DNA of 64,000 bases, from contig JAMWET010003931.1 of the NCBI GenBank assembly GCA_024036415.1, forward strand, positions 1 to 64,000, read 5' to 3'. The number at the start of each line of letters is the position of its first letter. Positions within the stretch are counted from its first letter, which is position 1. The position numbers and the translations under genes are program-made. The stretch comes from Prochilodus magdalenae (lineage: Eukaryota > Chordata > Actinopteri > Characiformes > Prochilodontidae). The notes beneath the pieces are model-generated. The model worked only from the letters and a program-made list of their open reading frames with translations, was not told the origin of the DNA and ran no database searches. Positions 41,501 through 51,030 of this stretch are shown here, piece after piece.

Positions 41501-44500
41501 TGGTTCTAGATGGACTGTGGAGTGCGATTCCATGTTTGAAGAGCTAAAGGCCAAGTTGACTCAGACTCCTGTGCTAGCCTTTGCTGACACCCAAAGCGTT
41601 GATGCTAGTCTGGATGGTTTAGGTGGGGTTCTGTATCAGGAGCATGACAACAAACTGCGACCTGTTGCCTTAATTAGCAGAGCTTGTCTTCATCTGAGAA
41701 AAGGTATCCAGCTCATAAACTTGAGTTTTTAGCTTTAAAATGGGCAGTGGTGGACAAACTGCACGATTACCTTTATGGAGTCCCATTTGAAGTCAGAACC
41801 GACAACAACCCCTTGACATACAAAATGACTTCCGCAAAGCTTGATGCTACAGGCCACAGATAGCTGTCTACATTGTCTACATACGATTTTAGTCTGAAAT
41901 ATAGGCCCGGGCGGAAGAATATAGATGCAGACTCTTTGTCCAGGCGACCACATGCAAGTCTTTCTCTAGATGATGACTGGCAAGAGATTTCAGCTCCTGG
42001 GGTGCGTGCCATGTATCAGGGACTGTCTGTTGACAGTGGAAGGAGCTCTCAACCAAGCTGTCTTGTGAGTCACATGGGAGTCCAAGTGTCTGCCATTCCT
42101 GAAGTATACTGTCAAAGTACCAGAGTGGGAGTTGATCCGCTGCCTACCTTTAGTAAAGATGCTATCTAAACGGCTCAGAGGAGTGACTCTTGTATCGGAG
42201 AAGTCTGGTTGGCCTTTAGCCAAAATAGGCCTGTTACAAGTGTTCAGACTATACACCCTGACCTCAAAGTTCTGGAGGGAATGGGAGAAACTGTCCCTTG
42301 AACATGGATTGTTGTATAGAACAATTAAACTGGCTGACCAGAGAGCAAGACAACAACTAGTGCTTCCCAAGCAGTTTCACAGCACTGTCTTAAAGTCTTT
42401 GCATGATGACAGTGGTCATCTGGGTCTTGACAAAACCTATGCCCTAGTACGAGACAGATTTTTCTGGCCCACGCATGAAGCGTGATGTAGAGGCTTATTG
42501 TCAGACCTGTGACCGGTGCATAAAGAGGAAAACACTTCCTCATAGAGCTGCTCCCTTGTCCCACATAAGTAGTTCTGGCCCTATGGATCTTGTTTGTATT
42601 GACTTTTTAACCATTGAGCCAGATTCTCAGAACATATGCAATGTTTTGGTGATGACTGATCACTTTACAAGGTATGCACAAGCTTTTCCCACCAAGGATC
42701 AGAAAGCTGTGACTGTAGCCAGAACTTTGTGGGAGAAATAATTCATCCACTATGGCCTGCCCACCTGAATTCACTCCGACCAAGGGAGAGACTTTGAGAG
42801 CAGATTGATTCATGAGATGCTGACAATGCTTAGGGTAAAGAAGTCAAGAACATCCCCATATCATCCACAAGGGGACCCCCAACCGGAACGGTTCAATTAA
42901 ACCTTGCTGGATATGCGGGGAACACTGAGCACACAGCAAAAGTCAAAATGGAGCCAGCACATTACTCACCTAGTGCATGCTTACAATTGTACTCCAAACG
43001 AAGCCACAGGTTTTTCTCCATACTACCTCTTATTTGGATGTGAGGCTAGACTGCCCATTGATGTGTGTTTCAGGATCTCTGCAGACGGGGCCTCAACATC
43101 ATCTCACATTAAATATGTGTCAAGGATGAAAAATTAATTGAAACAGGCCTACCAGTTAGCTCAAGCTACATCTGCAAAGATGAACATTAATAACAAGCAA
43201 CGCTATGACCAAAAAGTCCGCTATTACTGCCTGAGCCCTGGGGACAGAGTTCTCATCAGAAACCTTGGTCTTAAAGGAAAACAGAAACTTGCTGATCAGT
43301 GGGGTCCTGACCCTTATGTAGTGGAAAGTAAACTGACTGATCTGCCAGTATATCACCATGAGTGGTGTGGGACCCTCAAAAGTCATGCACCGTAACCATC
43401 TCTTGCCACTTAAGTAAGAGTAAGATTGAGTCCAGAAGTTGACTCCCGTCCAGTTCCCTCACCCAGACCCCACAGACAGAGAAAGGCCAAAGACCCGAAC
43501 ATCTCTAAACCAAAGACAACTGAGCCCAGTGAAGATCTAGAGTGTGCCATACAGTCTCTGTCAGAATACGGGTGTTACGCTGAAGGTCTTGTACAGAATA
43601 CCCAGACAGAGGAAGAGCGGTCAAGAGAGCCAATAATAGAGTCTGACCATCCACCCCTTGATGATGTAGCTGCTCCTTTAGAGTGTGACCCCCTAGACAC
43701 TTTACCTGAAGCCATAGTGTCCTCCCCTGTTAGCGAAGTAGAGTACAGCCAGGGTGAGCATAGGACCGACGATCACCATAGTACAGGTGGGGCCGAGGTG
43801 CCTGTGAGTCTGAGAAGGTCCGGGAGAAATAGGAGGCCTACAGCGCGTTTAACCTATGATAGGTTTGGTGACCCTAGTAAGGAACTAGTGGTAACTAAGC
43901 AGTGTAGTGCTAAACTGCCTAAAATGCAGAGTATGCAGTTTCCCTTACATTACAATAGTTATCATGCATGGTGGTGTAATGCCCAAGCTTTATACAAGAA
44001 TTGTATGAATGTTCCTGTGGTTCTGTATTGTCCAAACCCTGTGAACTAACACTATTTCAAGTGTATTAATAGTGTTATTTTTGAGAAAATGTGAACCCGC
44101 ATGGGACATGCTGTTTTTCAGCAGGGGGAGAATGTAGGGCCTTTAAAAATCCCCTGCATAATTATATATGTTTATATTTTTATGTATTTCTGTTGTATTT
44201 GTGTTTAGTATTACAGGACTCGTGTGGCAGTTTTCGCGTACCAGGAAAAGCAAGAGACTGCGGGGCCGAGTCGAGCCCAGGTTTAACGGACTCTGCCAGG
44301 CTTCGTGCATTGCCGGGACTTAGTGCTGCACTCCGGGCTTCGTGTTCGTGTGGAACTGCTCTGTATCCAGCTGGACGGACCAAGACGGTTTTCTTCGGTG
44401 AATCACAAGTCAGCTCTGTGAATCGTGAGTACTGCTCGGTTGCGTTGTTGCCCTGGATACTGAGACTCTTTCTCCATGTGCTCCTAGGATCCGTGAGTAT

Positions 44501-47500
44501 CGGTTCAGCTGAATCGTCTGACTCTCCGAATCACTTTCCTTCTCTGGTTTTTGATAAGTGCACCACCGCAATGGGCCCCAACGTTACAAGCGCTTGATTC
44601 GAATTTGAACACTCTGAGAGTACACTTGTTGCTGTTGTGAATCTGTTTAAACTGATTTGAACATTGAGATCTATTGGATTGTGTTTTATTTATTTTATTA
44701 TATTTCAGTAATTGGGGTTAGAACTAAATTGTCCAAATAAATCAAGCTAACATTTACTTTTTATTGAAAACGTGTGTGTGGCTTGTCTATTTTATTTTGT
44801 TTCTAATGTATATGAATGTTTATGGAGGCACCGCGCTGTTTGCTCTTCTTTATAGTGTACTTAACCAAGAGTTAACTGTTACTGAGATGTACGCCCCCTA
44901 AATTTTTTTGGGCGCCTTTAGGGAGGTGTTATATATACACACATGTAATATGTATAGGAAATATGTAATAGATAATTCCTGGTTTGGTTTATTTCCATGT
45001 GAGAATTATTACATTTCTGATTTTTTTTTTATTTCATGATTTCATGATCACATGTATAAGAAAACTTGATTTGTTGTGTGGAAAAGTGTTGGTTAGTTTC
45101 TCTCAAACACTGTATTCAATATAGTCTGCTTAGAGCACTGCTGGAGAGAGAGGGGCTAATGCAGACAGACACGAGGCTGGGTGCTATTCCTCACTGGTTT
45201 TCTGTCTATCCAGATTGCCCTTAACACCACACAACTTGTATAGGTATGGGCATTCCCAAGTGCTCCTCCCCACAGCTGCTCAGCTGGTCATCAAGACTTC
45301 TACCTGCCTGCCCAGCCACCCTCACCTCAGGTCTCCTTGCCTGGCCAGCTGCCAGGTCTGTACCTGTTACTGACAATCATTGTCTGTGTTTCTGTTTCCA
45401 TTACTGTAGGACTGTCTGTCCCTGTTTCTGTCCCTGTTCCAGTAACATATCTGTTCCTGTCCCCTTGTTGACATAAGTCCATCCCTTTATCATATTTCCT
45501 ATCCCATTTCCTGTCTGTTCCCTGGTCTGTTCCCTTTAGGTCCAGTCTAGTCATTTGTGTGTTCCCCAGTCCAGTTTCAATTTGTCCTGTCCAGTTCCCC
45601 ATTTAGATTCCTCTCGTTTTTCCCATTTGGTTCCTAGTCCTTTATTTTAGTCCTGTTTCTGGCCTCTACCCTGTGCCTGTTCCACTGGTTCGTTCTTTTT
45701 CTCCACCTTAGGAGCTGCACATTGAGGGGGGATTTCTGACATGCCAGTTTTTCTCTTATCTATGTTTATTTCCCTTACCATACTTTGATTTTTTATGTCT
45801 TTGTCTTAGTGCTGTCTAAATAAATTGTATTATTAGGGTCCTAGCACGTAGTGCAGGGACCCTATTGTATTTGTTAGAATTTTTCTTCTTCTTCTTCTTC
45901 TTCTTCTTCTTCTTTTTCTCGGCTGAAATGCATTGTAGAGCCAAGACCGTAATACCTACAAACACGAAACTTGGTAGGAAGGTACAATATCAGTGAAATG
46001 ACTCAGCCACAAGGAATGGCACCGACTGGCCTCAAGGTGGCGCTATAGCAAACCAAAACACGTTTTGGCCTATAACTCCTAAACCAAAATTTTGCCAAAC
46101 AAAATGACATTTTTCCCAGGTTCCTTGGGTCAAAACCAATCACTTTGCAATTTGGACCATTAAGCTCCGCCCACTTAGATCTTTTTCTAATTAGCATAAT
46201 ATGCTAAACCTACTTTTGCGAACTAGTCTTAGGGTTTAAGCCCAAAAATTCTGAAAAAAATCTCAAAAAATTCTCCAGACCCTGAACCTCAATAATTATC
46301 AAAAACATGTCGACTTTTGTAAACAATATGCATATATGCAAATTAACCCTTTTGAGAAAATACATAATTAATTAAAAATTCTGTAACTCAAAAATGCTTC
46401 ATCCAAAAAATTTGAAACTTTGGAATTTGGTTCAGGACAGGATTCTGAGGTGGCCTATCAAGTTTGGCGCATTTACATCTATAGGGGGCGCTATAAATGC
46501 TACATAACTGTTTCTCAGCAACCGTAAGTCCGATCAAGCTGAAACTTTGCACGCTTCATCTTTGACACAGTCTATAAGTGAATCTTTAAGGACAATTTGA
46601 TACATCAAAAATTATGGACGCCATTAGCCAATCAGCTTTCAGCAGGCATTTGATAGGCTTAACATTAACCAATCAGCATGAAACTTCACTGGTATGTCTT
46701 TGGAGGCACTTTGTAACAGCCAGTAAAATTTCAAAAGGTTTGGCCACTAGGTGGCGCTATTTAGGAAAATCTGGTATATCTCGTAAAAAATTTAACCTAA
46801 TCTCAAACAAATGCATTCCCATCATGCAATGGAGTATTCTGAACAACTTTGTAAATACAATTGTGTTAAAAAAATGTATAGTTATTTTTTAATTATTAAC
46901 GGTTTAAACATGCGACTTTTCGAACTAGTCCCTGGATTTTGATCATAGCCGTTCCAAACTGGTCTTAAAATACTCTGTAGAGACTCTAGGTAAATAATTA
47001 TCAAAAAAAAGTTGACTTTTTTACTTAACATGGCTTCTATAAATCAACAAATCACTTCCGGTCCTTGCGAATTGTTCCAGCCTATAAATCGCTATAACTC
47101 CTCAGAGTTTTACTCAGATCAACTCAGTATTTTGATTGACATTGTGAGCCAACTAAGACTCTGATGAGATGAGTAACAAAAATTGGTGCCCAGTTTGGCC
47201 TTTAGGGGGGCGCTATAGCACTTAAAAACACTAAAAATCACTAAAATGCTTATTACCATGGTTATTACACAATCTATATCCAAACCTCTGATGTCATTTG
47301 ATTCAGCTCTCAGTCCTGCACAACTTTGTAATTACATGTTGTGTCAGAAAATGGACTACTGCTCTGCTATTTTGACCCATTTATTCGGAAATTACATCTT
47401 ATACAACTAAGGGTCAAAGGTCAATCTCAATAAAACTTGGTACACATGTCTGTCTCAGGGCTCTGATTAATGATCTTAATACTTAGAGACTTTTTGGATT

Positions 47501-50500
47501 AATCGAAGGTCTTTATTCTCACTTTTGTGTGCCGCAATAGTCCCTAATGCTATACGGGCCTGTACACATAAGCCACAGCCTCTATAATGTTAATAGACCA
47601 CTGCTGATTATTTATGGTGAATGAAGACCTGATGATAAACTCCCACTTCCTATGAGTTTTACCTCTCTGTCTGTAAACAAGGTCCAAACTGCTTCAGGCC
47701 TACTGAGGCCTCAAGGGTTTAAAAGCAGCTGAACAGTTCTCAGTGGACCTCTACAGCACTGAGCTGAAAGTGAGATGTTCCTTTTTGATAAATACAAATG
47801 AATGCCACGGTTCCTAATAACATGAAAACTGCCTGAGCTGTTAAACCTGTATTATCTTTATAGATCTAGAAACAAGTCCGAATTGCTTTAGGCCTAGTGA
47901 GGCCTTGCTGGTCCAAAAGGCCTCAGTGGACTTATGACGTGCTAAGACCCTCAATTGCCACTTGCAGCTATATTTATTATTATTATTATCATCATCATTT
48001 GTTATAATAAATAATTCTGTGTTCAAAATAACTATAACGGGGCACATAAAGGTTTACTGTAATGTTGAGTACCAAATGTGTCTAACTGAACACTGTTTTT
48101 AACATATCCGGTTTTGAAATGTGAACTTAACTGATTGAAATTAAAAAATAATAATGTGTTGTGCATTATGTCTTAGTATTGGTGATGAACACTCACTCAT
48201 CAATGATCTGATGTGTTCTCTCTGTTTCTGCACCATCATCCTCTCGTTCACTCTCTCTTCCTTTGCTCTCCTCTTCTCCTCCACCTTCTGTAAAATCTTT
48301 CTGTCCACTTCAAAATGGCGTCCGTTTGCTGCCACCACCTCCTCTATCTTCTCCAGCAGCTCTGTGACCTGAGTGTCATCACTCCTGTTCTTATTGTTGA
48401 GAACATGATACCTGTTCCCACATTTCTCCACCAGCCACTGGAGCTCCTTCCCTTCACTCTCAATGTGCTGCTCTATGGGTGTGTCTCCCAGCCAGTCTCC
48501 ACAGGTGAACAGCACTATAGTGTGACTCCAGACTGTATCAGTGAGAAGTTTCAGATATCCTTCTAATACACTTCTGTAATTTCTTTTAAACGGCCAGTCT
48601 ACACATATGATCAGCAGTACAGCATGAGGTCCTGGAGGACACAGAGACAAACTGAACACAATCTCCTGTTTCAGTAACTCAGTGCTCTCCTCTACAGGTG
48701 TATCTCTCCACCATCCTGGAGCTTCAACCACAGTGATGTGTCTCTCTGCTACTTCTCCCTGTCTCTTCACACACTGAGCATTTCTCTTTAACTTAAACTC
48801 CTCTCTGTTCAGGATGGTGTTTCCTGCTGAACTCTTCCCAGAATATATGTACCCCAGCAGCACGATCCTCAGCTCTGAGAGACGGAGTGAGTCACCTATA
48901 AGGAACATTGACAAAAAATGGTTACTACAAAAATGTGGCCTAAATTAAATGTAATTAGTAAATGCCTGTAAATATAATAGTTATTATTAACATAAGGAAA
49001 ATTAAAAAAATGGAAATTATATCTGATTTAGCTAAACACATTGTTCAATTCCCTGTCTCAGAGAATCCTGAAGAAATGATAGAAGAATGTAGATTCGGTT
49101 CTACAAGTATTTCCTGAAGCACTCTGCAATCTGAAACATAATGACGTAATGACTGTGAAGAGAATCTGTGGTGAGCAAACATCACTGACATGACTTCTGA
49201 AGTTACTGGTGCACCAGATAATTAAAATTACATGTCTTAATTATAATCATATAATGTAGAGTTTACATGGCAAATACAAAACTGAAATTACCGATATCTA
49301 TGACAAACAATCCAATACGTAAAAGAACCACAGTAAATATGTTCTATTAAGATTTATATTTACTGAAATATATTTTTTGTACAATAAGTCAACAGTTTAT
49401 GATATAGTTTCAATTACTTTATTATATTAAGTAAATTATTTTTCTCATGGCACTATTATTATTATTACTATTATTATTATTATTAGCAGTAGTAGTATTA
49501 GCAGTAGAAGTACTACTAGTAGTAGTAGGATTAAACCACTTATTCAAAACGTCTGAAGTTTGAGCTTAAAGCAGTATCTGCCCAGATCTCTAAATTAACT
49601 CTCTCTCTCCTATCATTCTACAGTCTCGCCTCGTACGCCCACCATGGAGCTGGTCTGAACCTGTAAACAGTTTTATGAATTTGTAACTGCTGTGTAAAAG
49701 TGATGTTTAAATAAGAACATACTGACCTGTGTTATCTGTTATAACACACTTTGTAACATAGTTTATAACAGCTTAAAGCCTCACACTGTACTCTACACGC
49801 CTCTGTGGTTGTATTATGGTTTCTTGTGTTTTATTTTTCAAAGTATTATTTATTTTATTTATATTTATATTTCAAATGTTTATTGTAGTTTTTTAAGAAC
49901 TGTGTTTAATTTTTTAAAGCTTTTATTTTAAGGTTAAAAAAAACCCTTAAATCTCATTAAGGTTTTTTGTGTTCTTTAAAAGGTGGAATATGCATATAAA
50001 GTTCATTATTATTATATTACTTATTTGTTATCAGTTTTAAAATTGCAATATAATAATGGGTTTTGCATCATGTCAGTATTGATGAACACTCACTCATCAA
50101 TGATCTGATGTATTCTCTCTGTTTCTGCACCTTCATCATCCTCTCTTTCACTCTCTCTTCCTCTGCTCTCCTCTTCTCCTCCACCTCCTTTAGAATCTTT
50201 CTGTCCATTTCAAAATGGCGTCCACTGTTTGCTGCCACCATCTCCTCTATCTTCTCCAGCAGCTCTGTGACCTGAGTGTCATCACTCCTGTTCTTATTGT
50301 TGAGAACATGATACCTGTTCCCACATTTCTCCACCAGCCACTGGAGCTCCTTCCCTTCACTCTCAATGTGCTGCTCTATGGGTGTGTCTCCCAGACAGTC
50401 TCCAAAGGTGAACAGCACTATAGTGTGACTCCAGACTGTATCAGTGAGGAGATTCAGATATCCTTCAAATACTCTTCTATAAGTTTCTTTAAAAACTCTG

Positions 50501-50798
50501 TCCACACGTACGATTAGCAGGACAGCATGAGGTCCAGGAGGACACAGAGACACACTGAGCACAATCTCCTGTTTCAGTAACTCAGTGCTCTCCTCTACAG
50601 GTACAATACTCCACCATCCTGGAGCTTCAACCACAGTGATGTGTCTCCCTGCTACGTCTCCCTGTCTCTTCACACACTGAGCAGTTCTCTTTAACTCAAA
50701 CTCCTCTCTGTTCAGGATGGTGTTTCCTGCTGAACTCTTCCCAGCAAATCTGTACCCCAGCAGCACGATCCTTAGCTCTGAGAGACGAAGTGAGTCAC
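27629..50798 (-). CDS. GIMAPx2-linker-FIIND-CARD gene (spliced, 12 exons seen)
   Basis: In transcript order the exons are 50798-50094, 48895-48197, 37860-37668, 36667-36603, 36061-36000, 35416-35340, 35239-35022, 34275-34022, 32662-32552, 32440-32302, 30423-30385 and 27900-27629. All have GT-AG borders. With the incoming phase-1 base they total exactly 945 codons, stop included. Domains are two AIG1/GIMAP GTPases, Ser-rich/basic linker, FIIND and CARD. The exon sizes equal those of the plus-strand gene from the linker to UPA. The 10.3-kb intron after the GIMAP exons carries several mobile elements. The first exon and promoter are not identified and may lie in the damaged 53-58 kb region, where two more GIMAP exons in the same orientation are visible. 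Expected role is as for the plus-strand paralogue. Confidence 0.83.
28129..28189. repeat. (TA)n microsatellite
   Basis: A TA dinucleotide run of about 60 bp. Confidence 0.95.
28190..28640 (-). mobile_element. Possible retroelement LTR fragment
   Basis: A more GC-rich block inserted in an AT-rich intron, bordered by the TA run, with 'GAGTCCAGGGGAGCAATAG'-type sequence resembling fish LTRs. There is no coding sequence or matched partner in the window. The class is uncertain. Confidence 0.3.
30385..30423 (-). CDS. Exon: short spacer before CARD
   Basis: A 39-nt exon encodes [12 protein letters not shown]. It has acceptor CATTATTACAG and donor GTATGA, phase 1 at both ends, so it fits between UPA and CARD exons. 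The protein sequence does not resemble the 42-nt spacer exon of the other gene. Found by splice signals and phase only. Confidence 0.5.
30424..32301 (-). other. Intron between UPA and CARD spacer
   Basis: The part from about 31.5 to 32.1 kb is the inverse of the 18.5-19.2 kb intron. A Tc1-like relic (30940-31460) is inserted. Confidence 0.6.
30940..31460 (+). mobile_element. Tc1-like transposase relic
   Basis: A broken coding sequence includes [18 protein letters not shown] at about 31274-31330, the conserved '[15 protein letters not shown]' region of fish Tc1-like transposases near the second catalytic Asp. Upstream, 'ATCACTCTGGAGCACTCCAC' fits the preceding part. Frames are interrupted and the 3' end is missing. 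Confidence 0.75.
32302..32440 (-). CDS. Exon: UPA end
   Basis: 139 nt, 46 residues, [20 protein letters not shown] and [20 protein letters not shown]. It has acceptor GTTCTAG and donor GTAAAA, phase 1 out. It differs from 17763-17901 at two residues (V to I, Q to R). Confidence 0.88.
32552..32662 (-). CDS. Exon: UPA middle
   Basis: 111 nt, [19 protein letters not shown] to DPHASEPK, phase 0 at both ends, with acceptor CACTAAAG and donor GTAAGG. One residue differs from 17536-17646. Confidence 0.85.
33151..33229. repeat. (TA)n microsatellite
   Basis: About 39 TA units. The open frames across it on both strands (IYIYIY) are artefacts. Confidence 0.97.
33640..33755 (-). mobile_element. Tc1-like transposase relic (shared with 16.5 kb)
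   Basis: The reverse complement carries AAGATCCAGGGAATCTGCAG, the same degenerate HTH-coding relic as at 16500-16625 and in the same position relative to the exons. Confidence 0.55.
34022..34275 (-). CDS. Exon: FIIND cleavage site and start of UPA
   Basis: 254 nt, 85 residues. His of VVAHFTGEN is 27 residues before the Ser of [12 protein letters not shown], as in the NLRP1 catalytic pair. The residue before Ser is again Leu, and after it Pro replaces Leu of the other copy. About 82% identical in protein to 15888-16141. Acceptor ATACAG, donor GTAATT. Confidence 0.87.
34276..35021 (-). other. Intron inside FIIND
   Basis: AT-rich and noncoding, longer than the 330-bp counterpart in the plus-strand gene. 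The extra portion (about 34440-34860) shows no element I can name. Confidence 0.5.
35022..35239 (-). CDS. Exon: FIIND, ZU5-like part
   Basis: 218 nt, 72 residues, [20 protein letters not shown] to [12 protein letters not shown]. Nine residues differ from 15340-15557. Acceptor CTCTTCAG, donor GTAGGT. Confidence 0.87.
35340..35416 (-). CDS. Exon: linker to FIIND
   Basis: 77 nt, [20 protein letters not shown] then KSNLY. The acceptor CCACAG is preceded directly by the GATA/TATC microsatellite instead of a normal intron 3' end. The donor is GTGATG. Confidence 0.78.
35421..35500. repeat. (GATA)n microsatellite abutting an acceptor
   Basis: About 20 GATA units. On the transcript strand it reads (TATC)n and ends about 4 bp before the acceptor AG of the exon 35416-35340. 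Confidence 0.97.
35501..35999 (-). other. Intron
   Basis: AT-rich noncoding sequence, inverse of 14.56-15.1 kb. Confidence 0.55.
36000..36061 (-). CDS. Exon: linker continuation
   Basis: 62 nt encoding [20 protein letters not shown] plus His. Acceptor TTCTACAG, donor GTGAGT, exit phase 0. Confidence 0.78.
36062..36602 (-). other. Intron
   Basis: Noncoding, inverse of 14.03-14.50 kb. No extra element is seen. Confidence 0.55.
36603..36667 (-). CDS. Exon: linker continuation
   Basis: 65 nt encoding [21 protein letters not shown]. Acceptor ATTGTAG, donor GTGAGT. It preserves length and phase relative to 13964-14028. Confidence 0.78.
36668..37667 (-). other. Intron
   Basis: About 1 kb and noncoding; parts (for example 36.85-37.14 kb) mirror 13.57-13.85 kb. 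A short frame at 37157-37348 has no support. Confidence 0.5.
37668..37860 (-). CDS. Exon: Ser-rich/basic linker
   Basis: 193 nt. It starts [20 protein letters not shown] and ends [17 protein letters not shown]. The acceptor CTATCACCAG joins the previous GIMAP exon through a split Met codon, as in the plus-strand gene. The donor is GTAAGT. Confidence 0.83.
38630..38935 (+). repeat. Repeat fragment, related to 45.10-45.25 kb
   Basis: It shares TTTAGAGCACTGTTGGAGAG and 'GCTGGGTGTTACTTCTCACTG' with the block at about 45127-45205 (one or two changes). The two similar blocks lie on either side of the gypsy and Tc1 insertions. Element class unknown. Confidence 0.45.
38950..39780 (-). mobile_element. 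Tc1-like transposon relic
   Basis: The N-terminal helix-turn-helix part (39384-39608; [30 protein letters not shown]) and the C-terminal catalytic part (39051-39272; [35 protein letters not shown]) lie in order on the minus strand. The D of QQDND and E of PTENL are two of the DDE residues. Frameshifts, stops and a gap in the middle make it inactive. Confidence 0.85.
39871..39924 (+). repeat. 5' remnant of gypsy LTR
   Basis: A block of about 54 bp (TATGTTTATATTTTATGTAT to GTTTAGTATTACAGGACTC) recurs at 44167-44221 inside the 3' LTR with few changes. Only this slice of a 5' LTR remains before coding sequence begins. Confidence 0.65.
39936..44049 (+). pseudogene. Ty3/gypsy pol, decayed, lacking gag
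   Basis: In order: a protease-flank/spacer region (39936-40751); reverse transcriptase with [29 protein letters not shown] and the catalytic box [12 protein letters not shown] (about 40764-41200); an RNase H connection ([14 protein letters not shown]); integrase with the HH-CC zinc finger ([23 protein letters not shown] region, then YCQTCDRC, about 42380-42530) and core [11 protein letters not shown]; and a C-terminal tail with [20 protein letters not shown] (about 43820). Stops at about 40749, 40993, 41058, 41730 and 42740-43140, and two frame changes (about 41.75-42.1 and 42.48 kb), show it is dead. No gag is seen. It lies in the sense opposite to the host gene intron. Confidence 0.9.
44120..44132 (+). 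other. Polypurine tract of the gypsy element
   Basis: GCAGGGGGAGAA directly precedes the TGTAGGGCC start of the 3' LTR, as expected for the plus-strand primer. Confidence 0.65.
44133..44935 (+). mobile_element. Gypsy 3' LTR
   Basis: The LTR starts TGTAGGGCC after the polypurine tract, carries CCAAATAAATC (polyadenylation-type signal, about 44735) and runs to about GGGAGGTGTTA near 44935. The 3' boundary is approximate, since the full 5' LTR is missing for comparison. The frame at 44091-44597 is inside the LTR and not a gene. Confidence 0.6.
45100..45830 (+). mobile_element. LTR-like / pyrimidine-rich repeat block
   Basis: C/T-rich with loose 'CTGTCCCTGTTTCTGTCCCTG' type internal repetition (45.40-45.56 kb), then AGGAGCTGCACATTGAGGGG, a phrase seen in fish LTR ends. 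No coding content; class uncertain. Confidence 0.35.
45832..47985. repeat. 2.1-kb noncoding dispersed-type repeat with GGCGCTAT boxes
   Basis: It starts AGGGTCCTAGCACGTAGTGC followed by a CTT run, and ends in CAATTGCCACTTGCAGCTAT plus a TTA run. GGCGCTAT recurs with GG-rich flanks at about 46030, 46486, 46751 and 47207, each followed by phrases such as 'aaactttgcac' or 'aaacttggtacac'. It has no ORF. I recognise the style from fish genomes but cannot assign a class. Confidence 0.55.
45886..45914. repeat. (CTT)n microsatellite
   Basis: About nine CTT units near the start of the 2.1-kb repeat. Confidence 0.9.
48197..48895 (-). CDS. Exon: GIMAP/AIG1 GTPase domain
   Basis: 699 nt, about 233 residues. 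It has P-loop [38 protein letters not shown] and coiled coil [17 protein letters not shown]. Acceptor CCTTATAG, donor GTGAGT, phase 1 at both ends. The frame is open through the acceptor (into MSMFLI), but that upstream part is intron because the split Ser codon joins it to the preceding GIMAP exon. Confidence 0.92.
48896..50093 (-). other. Intron between the two intact GIMAP exons
   Basis: AT-rich noncoding, with a TTA/AGT trinucleotide patch at about 49455-49530. Confidence 0.55.
50094..50798 (-). CDS. Exon: GIMAP/AIG1 GTPase domain
   Basis: 705 nt, about 235 residues. It has P-loop [38 protein letters not shown] and coiled coil [17 protein letters not shown]. Acceptor TCTTATAG, donor GTGAGT, phase 1 both sides. 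Upstream the frame stays open for about 25 codons with a Met, which would allow a start there (MSMFLIG..), but the identical intronic phrase sits before the other GIMAP exon, so an acceptor is more likely. Confidence 0.92.
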
Positions 50799-51030
50799 CT
50801 ATAAGAAACATTGACATAAAATGGTTACTACACCTTGAAAAATGATATTCTGTGCTTTTTAAAAATGGTTTCAATGTGCAGGTGTGGAGGAGTGACTAGG
50901 GAGACGTCTTAGGCTCACAACACAATGCTAGGGTTCGGAAGTGTTATCCTTTGTAAGTTACAGAAAATGTTATTATTAACATGAGGAAATGGTTAAAAAA
51001 GGAAATTATAGCTGGTTTAGCTGAACACAT
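50799..51030 (-). other. Intron or 5' flank
   Basis: Noncoding. The portion 50940-51030 resembles the sequence upstream of the 48.9-kb exon. Confidence 0.4.

Larger units (their letters stand above)
37861..48196 (-). other. 10.3-kb intron, transposon-rich
   Basis: The corresponding plus-strand intron is 1.2 kb. The expansion consists of a Tc1-like relic, a gypsy element, duplicated repeat fragments at about 38.63-38.93 and 45.10-45.25 kb, an LTR-like block at about 45.25-45.8 kb, and a 2.1-kb noncoding repeat. Confidence 0.6.

Noticed and set aside
44091..44597. 168-codon open frame
   Set aside because: It starts upstream of and runs through the gypsy 3' LTR, with no homology to an envelope or host protein.
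50799..50874. Start codons upstream of the 50.8-kb GIMAP exon (MKPFLK.., MSMFLI..)
   Set aside because: The same phrase precedes the 48.9-kb exon, where it must be intron, and a good acceptor (TCTTATAG) lies between. Not fully excluded.
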